A stretch of 64,000 nucleotides of DNA from Iris pallida (taxonomy: Eukaryota > Streptophyta > Magnoliopsida > Asparagales > Iridaceae): contig JANAVB010044018.1 of assembly GCA_029216955.1 (NCBI GenBank), forward strand, positions 2,699,359 to 2,763,358. The letters run 5' to 3'. Both the position numbers and the translations under genes were made by a program. This document shows, piece after piece, positions 10,228 through 39,934 of this stretch (the stretch's first letter is position 1; every line of letters begins with the position of its first letter). Below the pieces are notes generated by a model that was given only the letters and a program-made list of their open reading frames with translations, made no database searches and was not told the origin of the DNA.

Positions 10228-12195
10228 ATGGCGGCTGCAGGAGACAACGGAAACCCTAGCTCTGCTAGGGCATCGCCAAATCGCGGAGTGGAGGCGGCCA
10301 ACCGCCCCCCGGACCGGGGGAAAGGCAAGGGGGTGGTGGTGGCGGCCGGTGGCGACCGGCGGGAGGTGGGCGGAGGCGGCCGGCCGCCGGAATCGGGCGC
10401 TGCGGCTGCTGCTCGTCCGCGCGCAGGTGCGGGTGGCCAGAGGGCCGACCAGGGAGATCCGGCGATCCTCCCCAGGCGGGGGCAGGCGGCTGCCGGCGAC
10501 CCTCCCCAGGCGGCGGGGGGGGGGGGGCCGGGGAGGGCTGCGGACGGCGGCTCCTCGTCCGGGCACGGGTTCGGTTGGATGTTCGACGGCGGTGGCCCCC
10601 GGGGGTTCCCCGATGGTGTTCACCGCCCAAAGGACATCGTCTGGATTGGAGGATGAGGAGGGGGCTTGGACTACGGTCCAGAATCGGAGGGTAAGGCGAG
10701 GAGGAGGGCAACGATCGCAGATCCTTGAGACTAGGAGAGGCTCAACTTATACGCAGGGATCGGACAGGAGGGCGGGGATAGCCAGGAGGACGGGTCCAAT
10801 GGCGGGTCAGGCTCACTCGAGGGAACGGGAGGGACAAGCCAGGATTGCGTGGCGGCCTCGTGCGAAGGGGTCAGCGGGGACGGCTGTCCCAGTTGTCGGG
10901 GGTAGAGGGACTGCTGCGAACATGAGTGCCCGGCCGGCCCCGACGATACCACCTCGGAGTCCGGGCGCGCGACCTGTATCCTGGGCAGATGCGTGCAAGG
11001 TGGGGGTCGCTAAGACTCCGGCATCGATGGAGTATGTTGCACCTATGGCGATTGGGGGCGAGCTCTGCGCCGACTTTCCGGCCGACGAAGTGGCGAAGGT
11101 GACGGCACTCTGGGAGAATACTTTAGTGCTATATGTGTTGGGGAGCAAGTCCTTCTACGGGCAGATCCGAGGATATGCGGATAGAGTCTGGCGGCCGAAG
11201 GGTAGCATGGAGTTCTTCTCCAAGGAAAACGGCTTCTACTTCGTTAAATTTGGGTTGGCAGAAGATGTGACTCGGATACTCCAGGGAGGGCCATGGACGT
11301 TTGACGGTCGCCTCATTATTTTGAAGCAATGGACCCCCGACTTGAGATGTGAGAAGGAGGTGCTTAATGCGGTGCTTGTGTGGGTTCGGTTTCCTGAGTT
11401 CCCGGTACGCTTCTGGAGTGCCCCCCTTCTTATGAGACTTGCCAGCCTTATTGGCAAGCCGATTAAGGCGGATGATGCCACCGCCTTCAGATCCAGATTG
11501 ATGTATGCTCGGGTATTTGTGGAGATTGATGCCAGGTTGGACCTGCCTGAGCAGTTGAAGTACAGGACCCCTACTGGCCAGTTCCTCATCCAGAAGGTGG
11601 AGTATGAGTGGGTGCCCCCCAGATGTCCGGCGTGTGCTTGCTTTGGTCATCTCCCGAGTGCTTGTAGGCGTGGAGGAGCTTCTGGGGTGGCGACGGAGGA
11701 GGTAGTGCAGGAGACAGGTGGTGCAGTTGACTCCCCTGTTGTTGACCAGGTGGGCTTGATGGAGGATGAGATGGAGGCAGACCCTTCCCCAACTCTGGGG
11801 AATACGTGGGGTCTCCGACGGAGGTTCTTGCTGGAGCGATGGTTGAGTATATGGGGACGAGGACCATGACCACCAGGAGTATGGGACAGGAGGACAGGCG
11901 AAATGGAGATAACAACACTCTAGCTCTTCAGGTTTACAGTCGGAAGCGCCAGGCTACGGAGTCGCATAGTGAGGACAGCGGACAGGGTGGGACGGAGAGA
12001 GTGGGGAAGGTTAATCCTAAATGGGTTGCGGACCTAGCTCAGTCTCCCCCACAGGGGGACCCACAAGGGGCTGCGGCCCCTGCTCTGCCCCTTCTTCTTC
12101 AGGGGGATAGAGATGAGGATACCAGAGATATGGAGGTTGCACTCTCCCCGGGTGCCCCTTCAGAGGATGTTCAGGGGACCCCACCCGCGGTTTAG
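10228..12195 (+). pseudogene. LINE-2 ORF1 (DUF4283 / zinc-knuckle protein), frameshifted
   Basis: The likely start is the ATG at 10228 (MAAAGDNGN), 12 bases after the (TA)n. The frame breaks in a G13 run (10515-10527) and continues in the frame of 10214-11869. The DUF4283-like core includes FDGRLIILKQW (about 11300) and VLVWVRFPEFPVRFW. The zinc knuckle CPACACFGHLPSAC lies at about 11626-11667. A second frameshift near 11810-11860 moves to the frame that ends TAG at 12193-12195, directly abutting the ORF2 ATG. The N-terminus is rich in G, P and R, as in other plant LINE ORF1 proteins. Both frame changes match the approximate positions of those in LINE-1. Confidence 0.85.
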
Positions 12196-15100
12196 ATGTC
12201 GGCCCTTGCCTGGAATGTCCGGGGGGGGTGTTCTCTGGGGAGATGGAGGGAGATTAGTGAGGTGCTGAGGAAGGAGAAGTGTGAAATCTCGATCTTACTA
12301 GAGACTAAGATTAGGGGGGCGAAAACTCTGTCTCGTAGAACTCCTACGGACTGGGTCCAGCTCCACAACCTTGGTCTCTGTGATATGGCGAGGATCTGGG
12401 TTAGATGGAATGGAGCTAGTTGGGAGGGAGAGGAGGTTTTCATGTCTGACCAGCTGGTGGCTATCTCCTTCACCAACAAGGGTGGGTTCCGATTCTTACT
12501 TGGTGCTGTCTACGGGCACAATGACAGGAGGCGTCGGGAGATCTTGTGGCAGGACATCATCAGGCTGAGTTCATTAGCGATGCATCGTCATCTCCCCCTG
12601 CTTATTATGGGAGACTTCAATGCTACGCTATACAGGGGGGAGAAGCTGGGGGGGCGGCCGGTCCCGGACCAGATCCTTTCAGATTTTCAGTCTTGCCTGC
12701 TCCAGTCCGGGCTCAGGGATCTGGAGAGGGTCGGACACATGGACATGGCACAACAAGGCGGTGGTGAGCAGGGTGGCATGCCAGCTTGATCGTGCTTTGG
12801 GGAACAGTGATTGGTTCCGCCTTTTCCCCTCTTCTGTGGCTGAGGGGCTCCCTGCGGGGACCAGTGACCACTCGCCGATCCTGGTGCGCTTCGTGGAGAG
12901 TCCCAGATGGAGAGCCCGTCCGTTCCGTTATGACAACAGTTGGTTCCTATCGGCTGGATATGAGGAGACTGTGGCGGGAGGTCTTTGCCAGGAGGTGGTC
13001 GGCACTGCCCAGTTTTGTATGGTTCACAGGCTGAAGAAGACCAAACGCGCCATCAGAGACTGGGTGAGGGCTCTTCCCCGGACTTCCTTACAGGAGAAGG
13101 AGGCGGAGTTGAGAGACCTGCAGTCAGATCTTCAGGGAGACATGATGAGTGGGGAGATGGCGGCTAAAAAGAAGAAGTTGGCTGCAGAGGTCAACACCTT
13201 GCGGCTTCAGCAGGAGATTAGTGCGGCCCAACGGGCCAAATGCTCTTGGCTCAAGGATGGGGATCGCTGCACCAAATTCTTCTATGATGTCATCCGGGCT
13301 CGCCAGCACCGGAACTGTATTCAGAGACTGATTGGCAGGGACGGGCGTCTTGTGACCGACCAGGTTGCTATCCAGGAGGAGGCTGTCCAGTTCTACTCTG
13401 AGCTCTATCATCAGTCGGACTATCCTACGGTATTCCCGCAGCTGACTACGAAGACGCTGATCACGGAGTATGGCAATAGTCTTCTTATGGCTCCTATCCG
13501 GATGGCGGAGGTGGAGGCGATTGTGATGCAGGCCGATGCTTCCAAGTCTCCTGGGCCGGATGGTTTCTCCAGTGGCTTCTACAAGCGTCATTGGGGTACC
13601 CTCAAGGTCCAGGTCCTTGAGGCTGTTCAGGAGTTTTTTGATACGGGAAAGCTCCTGAAGGAGCTGAACCACACCTTCCTGACGCTAGTGCCCAAGAAGG
13701 AGGGGGCGACTTCTCTTGCTGACTTTCGACCGATTGCTTGCTGTAATTATTTGTATAAAATAATTACTCATCTTATGTGCAGGAGGATGGAGGATGCTAT
13801 GTAGGGCCTGGTTTCTTGGAATCAGGCGGCATTCATCAAGGGGCGGTCTATTGCGGAGCATAGCCTGCTGGCTCATGAGATGATTCGGGAGTTCCACAAG
13901 CCTGGAGGGATGAAGGCCTGTGTGAAGCTCGACCTGAGGAAAGCCTACGACACCGTCAACAGGGACTTCCTCTGTCATTTGATGGGTGCGATGGGATTCT
14001 CCGAGACATGGGTGGACAGAGTCAGAGAGTGCATCACCTCCCCTACTTTCTCGGTCCTCATTCAGGGTATTCCATACGGGTTCTTCGGCAGCAGCAGGGG
14101 GCTTCGGCAGGGGGACCCGCTTTCCCCCTACCTATTCACCCTCGTGATGGAGTATTTTACCTGTTTGATGGACATCGCGGTGCATCGGGAGAGGATTGTA
14201 CCGATATACAGCAGGGTCTCTCCGGTGGTCTCACATCTCATATATGCGGATGACCTATTGGTTTTGATGAGGCCTTCCATGCGAGGGATGAGGGAGCTTG
14301 CGGCAGTGATGGAAGAGTTCGGACAGCTATCGGACCTTTGGTTGAATAGGGACAAGAGTAAAGTTTACTTCAACAACTCTTACACTTTGAAGGAGGAGCG
14401 GGCCCTGGAGCTTGGGGTGGAAAAAGGGGACCTCCCGGTGAAATATCTGGGGGTGCCCCTTTCCGTCAACTACGCGAAGGACCGAGAATGTCAGAGTCTG
14501 GTGGACTTTGCACAGAGGAGGGTAGAGGGCTGGCAGGCGGCTGGCCTATCTTTTGGAGGACGTATTGAGCTGGTTCGATCGGTTATATCTGCTATTGCTC
14601 TGTTCTGGCTCCAATCTATTATGGTTCCTGTGGCTACTATCAGAAAGATTGAGGGCATATGTGCCAAGTTCATTTGGCATGGGGGGATTCATGCCATCTC
14701 TTGGGAGCAGCTCTGTCGTCCCAGGAAGGAGGGAGGTGTGGGTCTGCGATCCCTAGTATCTGTCAGGGAGGCGGCGGGGATCAAGCTGGCATGGAGGTTC
14801 CTTCAGGGCGATTCTCTCTGGTCGGCCTGGATGACTAGTCGGTATCTCCGGGGCAGGAACTTCTGGGTATGTGAAATTGACAACAACTTCTCTGTGTCTT
14901 TCAAGCATATCCTGAGGAATCGTACTGTACTTCGGACGGCTATTCGGAGGAAGATGAGGGAGGGAGAGAGGGGAGACGGACCTTTGGCTCGATCCGTGGA
15001 TTTCTGGTCAGACTCTTCTGGAGATTCTGGGCCCCCAGAGGGACGGTGTGGCGTACAGAGGCCTGACTTGTAGGCACATCATCAGTGGTGGGGTCTGGAG

Positions 15101-15728
15101 GCCAGAGGAGTATCGTTTCACTGCTCAGTTAGGTGAGGAGATCAGACAGGTGCAGATCACTCCTACGGCACTGTCTGATGTCTGGGTTTGGGCCCCTCCC
15201 GGCCGCTCGGAGGGTGCGGGGGAGTTCAGATTTAGCAGCTGCTACGACCTTGTTCGCCTCCACTTCGATGATATTGAGGAGTACGACTTTGTCTGGGGGA
15301 AGGGGCTTGCCAGGAAGATGTAACTGTCTGCTTATAAACTGGTGCTGGGCCGGTTACTCACTAGGGACCGACTTCTTCGGTTCGGGGTCCATGTCCCTGA
15401 CCCTAAGTGTGTTTTGTGCGAGATAGAGAATGAATCCATTGGGCATCTGTTCTTTCAGTGCCATGTGACGTGGAGCATCTGGGCAGAGCAGAGCCGGAGA
15501 CACTTGGGAGGGGTTGGAAGGGAGCGGGACTTCAGAGAAATCCTTAAGTGGATTGGTGATTGCAGGGGCCGGGAGCAGAGCTGGGCCAGATGTGCTAGAT
15601 TGAGACTTGATGCATCTGTTTGGCATGTCTGGAAGGAGAGGAACCGGCGCATTTATGAGGGGCTGTCCACTTCACCAGTGGGCATCCTTCAAAACATTGA
15701 GTCGGATGTACTTGTAATGTCCCCCTGA
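12196..15728 (+). pseudogene. LINE-2 ORF2: endonuclease, reverse transcriptase, zf-RVT
   Basis: The start at 12196 immediately follows the ORF1 stop (TAGATG). The endonuclease has AWNVRGG, LLETKI and MGDFNATL, then a frameshift near 12720-12745, then TSDHSPI. The reverse transcriptase has PGPDGFSSGFYK (about 13552), FRPIACCNYLYKII (about 13727), KLDLRKAYDTVN, RGLRQGDPLSPYLF and YADDLLVL (about 14245). Defects seen are a TAG at 13802-13804, a frameshift near 14990-15060, and a TAA at 15321-15323. The C-terminal CxxC..H..C cluster (CVLCEIENESIGHLFFQC, about 15410) and VWHVWKERNRRIYEG are kept. Only point-like lesions separate it from an intact ORF. Confidence 0.9.
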
Positions 15729-15802
15729 GTTGGGACTGTATATCTATGTTGTAACCTTATTGCGATGATAGTGGAATAAAATTTACCCTTTTTCCAAAAA
15801 AA

Positions 15803-15819
15803 AATATATATATATATAT
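15803..15819. repeat. (TA)n between LINE-2 tail and SINE-A
   Basis: A short TA run follows the A-rich LINE-2 end and adjoins the 3' end of the reverse-oriented SINE-A. Confidence 0.9.
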
Positions 15820-15916
15820 GGAAATGGTAATTGTGTCGAAGGTTCCCACTGGGAATCGATCTCCTGACCACTCGGGCCATATGCCTCACCACTACCACTA
15901 GGCTAGGGGTCATTGG

Positions 15917-15918
<2 letters not shown>
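15820..15918 (-). mobile_element. SINE-A copy 1: very short tRNA-derived SINE with LINE-like tail
   Basis: Read on the minus strand, a Pol III A-box-like word (TAGCCTAGTGGTAG) is followed about 35 nt later by a B-box-like word (GATCGATTCCC), the layout of a tRNA-derived head. The 3' end reads CACAATTACCATTTCCA and then (TA)n, resembling the LINE 3' end. Total length is about 95-99 bp and (TA)n lies on both sides. A second copy is at 37360-37452. It might instead be a degenerate tRNA gene, but the repeated tail and flanks argue for a retroposon. Confidence 0.7.

Positions 15919-15962
<44 letters not shown>
15919..15962. repeat. (TA)n between SINE-A and the ORF1-only LINE derivative
   Basis: A pure TA run of about 44 bp. 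It forms the 5' flank of SINE-A and the 3' tail of the element to its right. Confidence 0.95.
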
Positions 15963-15965
<3 letters not shown>

Positions 15966-17902
15966 GGAACCAAAGGTAATTGTATATATGAAAAACGAAG
16001 TACATATGAGTGGTGGGACTCAACTGCCAACACACTCCCATCCCCTTCTATATTATTACAAACGCTTAAGTAAACTGATCTCTCCTTTAACCTTTGGTAG
16101 CCTGGGTTGACCTGTAGAGCCTGGGCTCGTCCATGTCTATTTTGTCTGGCTCTCTCCTTGGAAGGTGAACACCCTTCCTCTCGCAATAACCTCAGCCAGT
16201 GGTTATTCTCCTTGGTAAGATGGCAGGTCCCATTTTTACCATCCTCATCTGACTTCGACTGACCGGAAGACTCCTCTTCGTCCCCCTCAAGAACATCTGT
16301 AAAACTCTCAAATATGCACCAACTTTTGGAGATACGCACTTCCCCGGCCTTTGAAGGGAGCTCTTAAATTGGGCTAGCCAATTCTCGCCTTGATGCCTCT
16401 AGCAGGCTCAACCTAGTGGGGTCTGGTTGGACTGCAGAACCAAGCATAGGGGGACTGGGTAACCCATTGACGGAGAGAGTTCACCCCATCATAAGCGTTG
16501 CCTGGATTATGCATGTTATCCGAGTGAACTACGGGAGGTGACGAACCATATCCGGTTCCACTCCGTTCCATACTATAAACTCAGCCAGGGGAGTTGGCCC
16601 GAGTGAACAGCTTGGGTTTCGGAGCCTTAGGTAAGTCATGTGGGTGAATGGAGCTTGGATCTGAGACTACAATAGAACGTGAAGGTTGATTCTTTGGCTT
16701 TTCCGGGACCACAATCGCGTCCATACATTCACGAAGAACCTCCAACTCCTCACGTAGAGATTCACCTGAAGGATCAGGCCAGTAGATCTCCTTGGTCCAA
16801 TACAATGACAGGTTGAGCACATTGGAGGGGACTACTCGTACACCACCGGGAGAGTCGGTCGTTGTCCCTCGAGTAGTCTCACAGGAACCTCCTACGGTAG
16901 GGACCACACTACCGAAACTTCTATGAGGACTCGCTCAAAGAAAAGTCGCTTCCGGTAGGCTGTAGGCACATCCATGTTGAGCGAAATTCTGATGAGGCTA
17001 GCCAGCTTACGGAGTGTTCGCTCATTCCGCAGTTGCAGCAGAAGCTTCGGGAACTGAACCCATATTGAAACTGTTGCAAGAAGGTCTCCCTCCATAGAAA
17101 TTTGCAGATCCCATCGCTTGATAACAACAAGGCGACTATCAAACATCTAGGGAACTCCCCAAGGACGTTCTCCAGGTCGTCTTTCCGAGAGAACCGGATG
17201 AAGAAGTATCTGTTTTCTTGAGGAAACACCTCCACAATCCCCAGTGGACGCCACACTCGCCTAACGAATGCTGAAAGGATAGTATAGGACGAACAAGGAC
17301 CTACAACGTATAGGACCAACATCCTACTCCACTCTACGACGGATAGCCACATCAACAGCGATGACATCCGCCATGCATATGCCCTCTAGGACAACCGTTT
17401 CTATGTACCCCAAGCAAACATCATCCCCTACCTTTCCCCAAGTACATAAGGATCCCCAACTCAATGGTCTAGATTTGGAGGACTATTCTTCTCCATTTAT
17501 AGTCGAGATCCTCCACTTCATGGCTCTCTGGTGCCCTCTACTTTCAGGTTGAGTGTTGTTGTGCACAGCCACAGAGCTCGGGCTCCCATGGTGCCGCGGA
17601 TGCTGCGGCTACAGCACTCCCTTCCCAACGCAAGGTTATCCGCTCAACGCGATACGTATTCCTTCAGCTCTGCACTGACCAAGGACAAATCCACGAGTAG
17701 TCGACGTCGTGGGTCCTGCCGCTCTCTGCTGCAGCCAACACTGGGCCTGTACTATCGAAACGGGAGCAACGACTTCCTCTCATGTCCTATTATGTCGCCT
17801 CTCCTTACACCTGTAATCCCAGGTCCATCCATCGACTGCTTGGTCTTCGTCAGTCCCGATCTCGTTTTCGTGGTCCGGAGGGGAAGATCCCCTATTACTG
17901 CA
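15963..17902 (-). mobile_element. LINE-4: ORF1-only LINE derivative lacking ORF2
   Basis: A minus-strand element of about 1.9 kb lies between two (TA)n tracts. It carries a degraded DUF4283-type ORF1 but no endonuclease or reverse transcriptase. Its last roughly 70 bp on the minus strand can be aligned with the LINE-1 3' UTR (GAGTCCCAC.., TTTTTCAT.., AATTACCTTTGGTTCCA, then CAA and TA repeats). Having both the ORF1 region and the 3' tail implies internal loss of ORF2, similar in architecture to mammalian HAL1 (half-L1) elements. A short block at 16340-16580 is not recognised. Confidence 0.65.
16921..17367 (-). pseudogene. LINE-4 ORF1 fragment (DUF4283-like)
   Basis: The minus-strand frame reads EWSRMLVLYVVG.. 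FVRRVWRPLGIVEVF and FFIRFSRKDDLENVLGEF, which line up with ENTLVLYVL.. ARVWKPKESMEFY and FYYVKFGLAEDVARILQG in LINE-1 ORF1. A frameshift near 17140 passes to the frame 16892-17146, which continues with FDSRLVVIKRWDLQ and SIWVQFPKL. The zinc knuckle expected after this was not found. An acidic tail with EKPKNQPSRS follows at 16581-16907. It is an RNA-binding protein relic with no intact product. Confidence 0.65.

Positions 17903-17962
<60 letters not shown>
17903..17962. repeat. (TA)n at the right border of the retroposon cluster
   Basis: A pure TA run of about 60 bp adjoins the 5' end of the minus-strand ORF1-only element. Host intron resumes at 17963. Confidence 0.95.
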
Positions 17963-17966
<4 letters not shown>

Positions 17967-18607
17967 TCTTTGGATCAATTCTTTTGAGTGATCCACAACA
18001 TTAAATCATCTAAAAGGTAATAAGACATCTAAAATAAAAAATCTTGAGTATTACAAAATTCTAACCTACATATGAAGTAAGTGCAAGATGATTTATAACA
18101 AAAGAAGAAAATAAGTAATTGCAAAATAAAGGTTTTCATAAATAGACCTAACGAGGTAATTTGGTTGATAACATGTGAATTCATAAAATTCCATTTTGTT
18201 CATTTTGGATATAGTGAGGCAAATACATGATTAGAAATGGTATATCGTCACTTAGGATGATGTACATGCATTTGGTAGGTCAGAACAACTATATTAGTTT
18301 CCATGCTGCTACTAAAATAACCCACCACATATATATACATATATGACTTTTTGTGGTTGTATAAAAGTACATACACATACATACGAGTGTGTGGACATGC
18401 ATGAGTATATAAACATGACCTGCATAATAAATATTCAGAAACTGGAAATGACAAGGATGCAAATCAACAAAAGACAATGCTAGCTCTTGTTACTTATTCA
18501 TACTCAAAACTCATCTACTAATGCTAATTACTAAATCACAAAGTCCAAGGTGAAATTTCATCAATGAAATAAATATTAGAAGGAAAAAAAACTCATATAT
18601 AACTTAC
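17963..18607 (-). other. CBR1 intron 6, host portion
   Basis: AT-rich intronic sequence adjoins the exon 6 splice donor (GTAAGTTATAT on the minus strand). No further exon or repeat is recognised. The intron continues left through the retroposon cluster and has no visible acceptor in the window. Confidence 0.6.
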
Positions 18608-38715
<20,108 letters not shown>

Positions 38716-38879
38716 GGATTGGGATTGATTATTGATTAGACGAAACAAACAACAACAATACCAAATGGCAGGATCAGTTTAAAAGAGAGAGGAGAGCCCT
38801 CTCCTCACTGATTTTTTTATGTATTAATTTATCATGTTTCCTTGCTGTGTATGTTATCCGTGGGGGTGGGCGGGTTAGG
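38716..38879 (-). promoter_or_regulatory. CBR1 5' leader and proximal promoter (putative)
   Basis: Between the ATG and the hAT-like MITE there are only about 164 bp. On the minus strand this holds an AT-rich word (ATAAATTAATA) about 105 bp upstream of the ATG and a CT-rich leader. No transcription start can be assigned from sequence alone. Confidence 0.3.
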
Positions 38880-39225
38880 TAGGGGTGCAACTCGGGCGGG
38901 TTGGGTCGGGTTTGAGGTCAATCCAAGCCCAACCCGATGAATCATAAGCCTAGTCCTAGCCCAAGTCCGACCCAACCTTGGGTTCAATATATGAAGTCCA
39001 AGACCAAGTCCGGAGGAGCGGGTTAGGTCGGGTCCATCGGGTTAATTGGACTCTAATATAAAATTTAAAATAATTTTTAACAAAAGTAATATTAAACACA
39101 TAATCAAATAACAATCAAGCCTTAATCGTTGCAAAATACAAATTGAAATGGAAATTCTTTATAAGGAGTTAAAGAGTTTGGGTGGAGAAATTTAGGATTT
39201 AAACTTTTTATTTAAGAAGCATGTG

Positions 39226-39299
<74 letters not shown>

Positions 39300-39487
39300 T
39301 TTCGGGTTTCGGGTTCTTTGAGTAACCCAACGCATGAACCCAAGTCCAACCCGGTTTTTGATCGGTTCAAATATTTTAACCCGAGTCCGAATCCGAACCC
39401 GAACCCAAGTATCTTCGACCCTAATCCAACCCATTAGCGGGTTTATCCGATCGGGCTCGGGTTTAGCCCGCCCGAGTTGCACCCCTA
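38880..39487. mobile_element. hAT-type MITE upstream of CBR1
   Basis: Terminal inverted repeats of about 21 bp begin TAGGGGTGCAACTCGGGCGG at both ends. They are flanked by an 8-bp duplication with one mismatch (GGGTTAGG at 38872-38879, GGGTTACG at 39488-39495), the hAT signature. The 608-bp interior is built of GGGTTGGGTCGGG-like words and carries a (TA)n of about 60 bp (39230-39290). There is no transposase. Confidence 0.85.
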
Positions 39488-39495
39488 GGGTTACG

Positions 39496-39697
39496 TGGAG
39501 AGAACTGAGGTTGGAATGGGTAGGTGAGAAAGAGAGGTTGGATTGGGCTTCGGTCCTCCTATCCCTTGTTTTCCCCCCACAAACCAATGGGCTCAGATTT
39601 CTTTATTGATTCATGAATCTCTGTTTGCAAAATATAGTCAAAAGTTAGGCCTTGGGTAATAATTCACAAAAAATCTATATGAACCGAAGAGTTCTTA
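39496..39697. other. Unassigned intergenic sequence
   Basis: Short non-coding spacer between the MITE and the Mutator-like element. No feature was recognised. Confidence 0.4.
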
Positions 39698-39934
39698 ATT
39701 TTAGAAGAGAAATTTTGAATCGCACCCTATTTGATTTACCCAAATTTAAGGTGCACACCACACAATTTCTATAATGCAAGACACCCTCCACTTTTGACGG
39801 TTTTCGTCCTTCGTTAGCGGTCAACTCCTTTGACCCATTTTTTAGAGGAAAATGCCCTCTCCTTTTTCGCGACCCTCCGTTCTAAGACACCACCGCCGGC
39901 TGTCGCCCATTCCCTCCCCGTCCCACCCCCGTGC

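Larger units (their letters stand above)
10216..15802 (+). mobile_element. LINE-2: L1-clade non-LTR retrotransposon, near full length
   Basis: A second, diverged member of the LINE-1 family sits head-to-tail with it and is separated only by (TA)n. ORF1 (10228-12195) and ORF2 (12196-15728) are both recognisable along their full length. The 3' end reads TTTACCCTTTTTCCA, then an A-run, then (TA)n. Two nonsense codons and several frameshifts make it non-functional. The two elements are clearly paralogous subfamily members, not a recent duplication, since the proteins differ at many positions. Confidence 0.9.

Noticed and set aside
15820..15918. Functional tRNA gene
   Set aside because: A-box and B-box words are present, but the acceptor and anticodon arms do not pair into a tRNA, a second copy exists, and a LINE-like tail follows.
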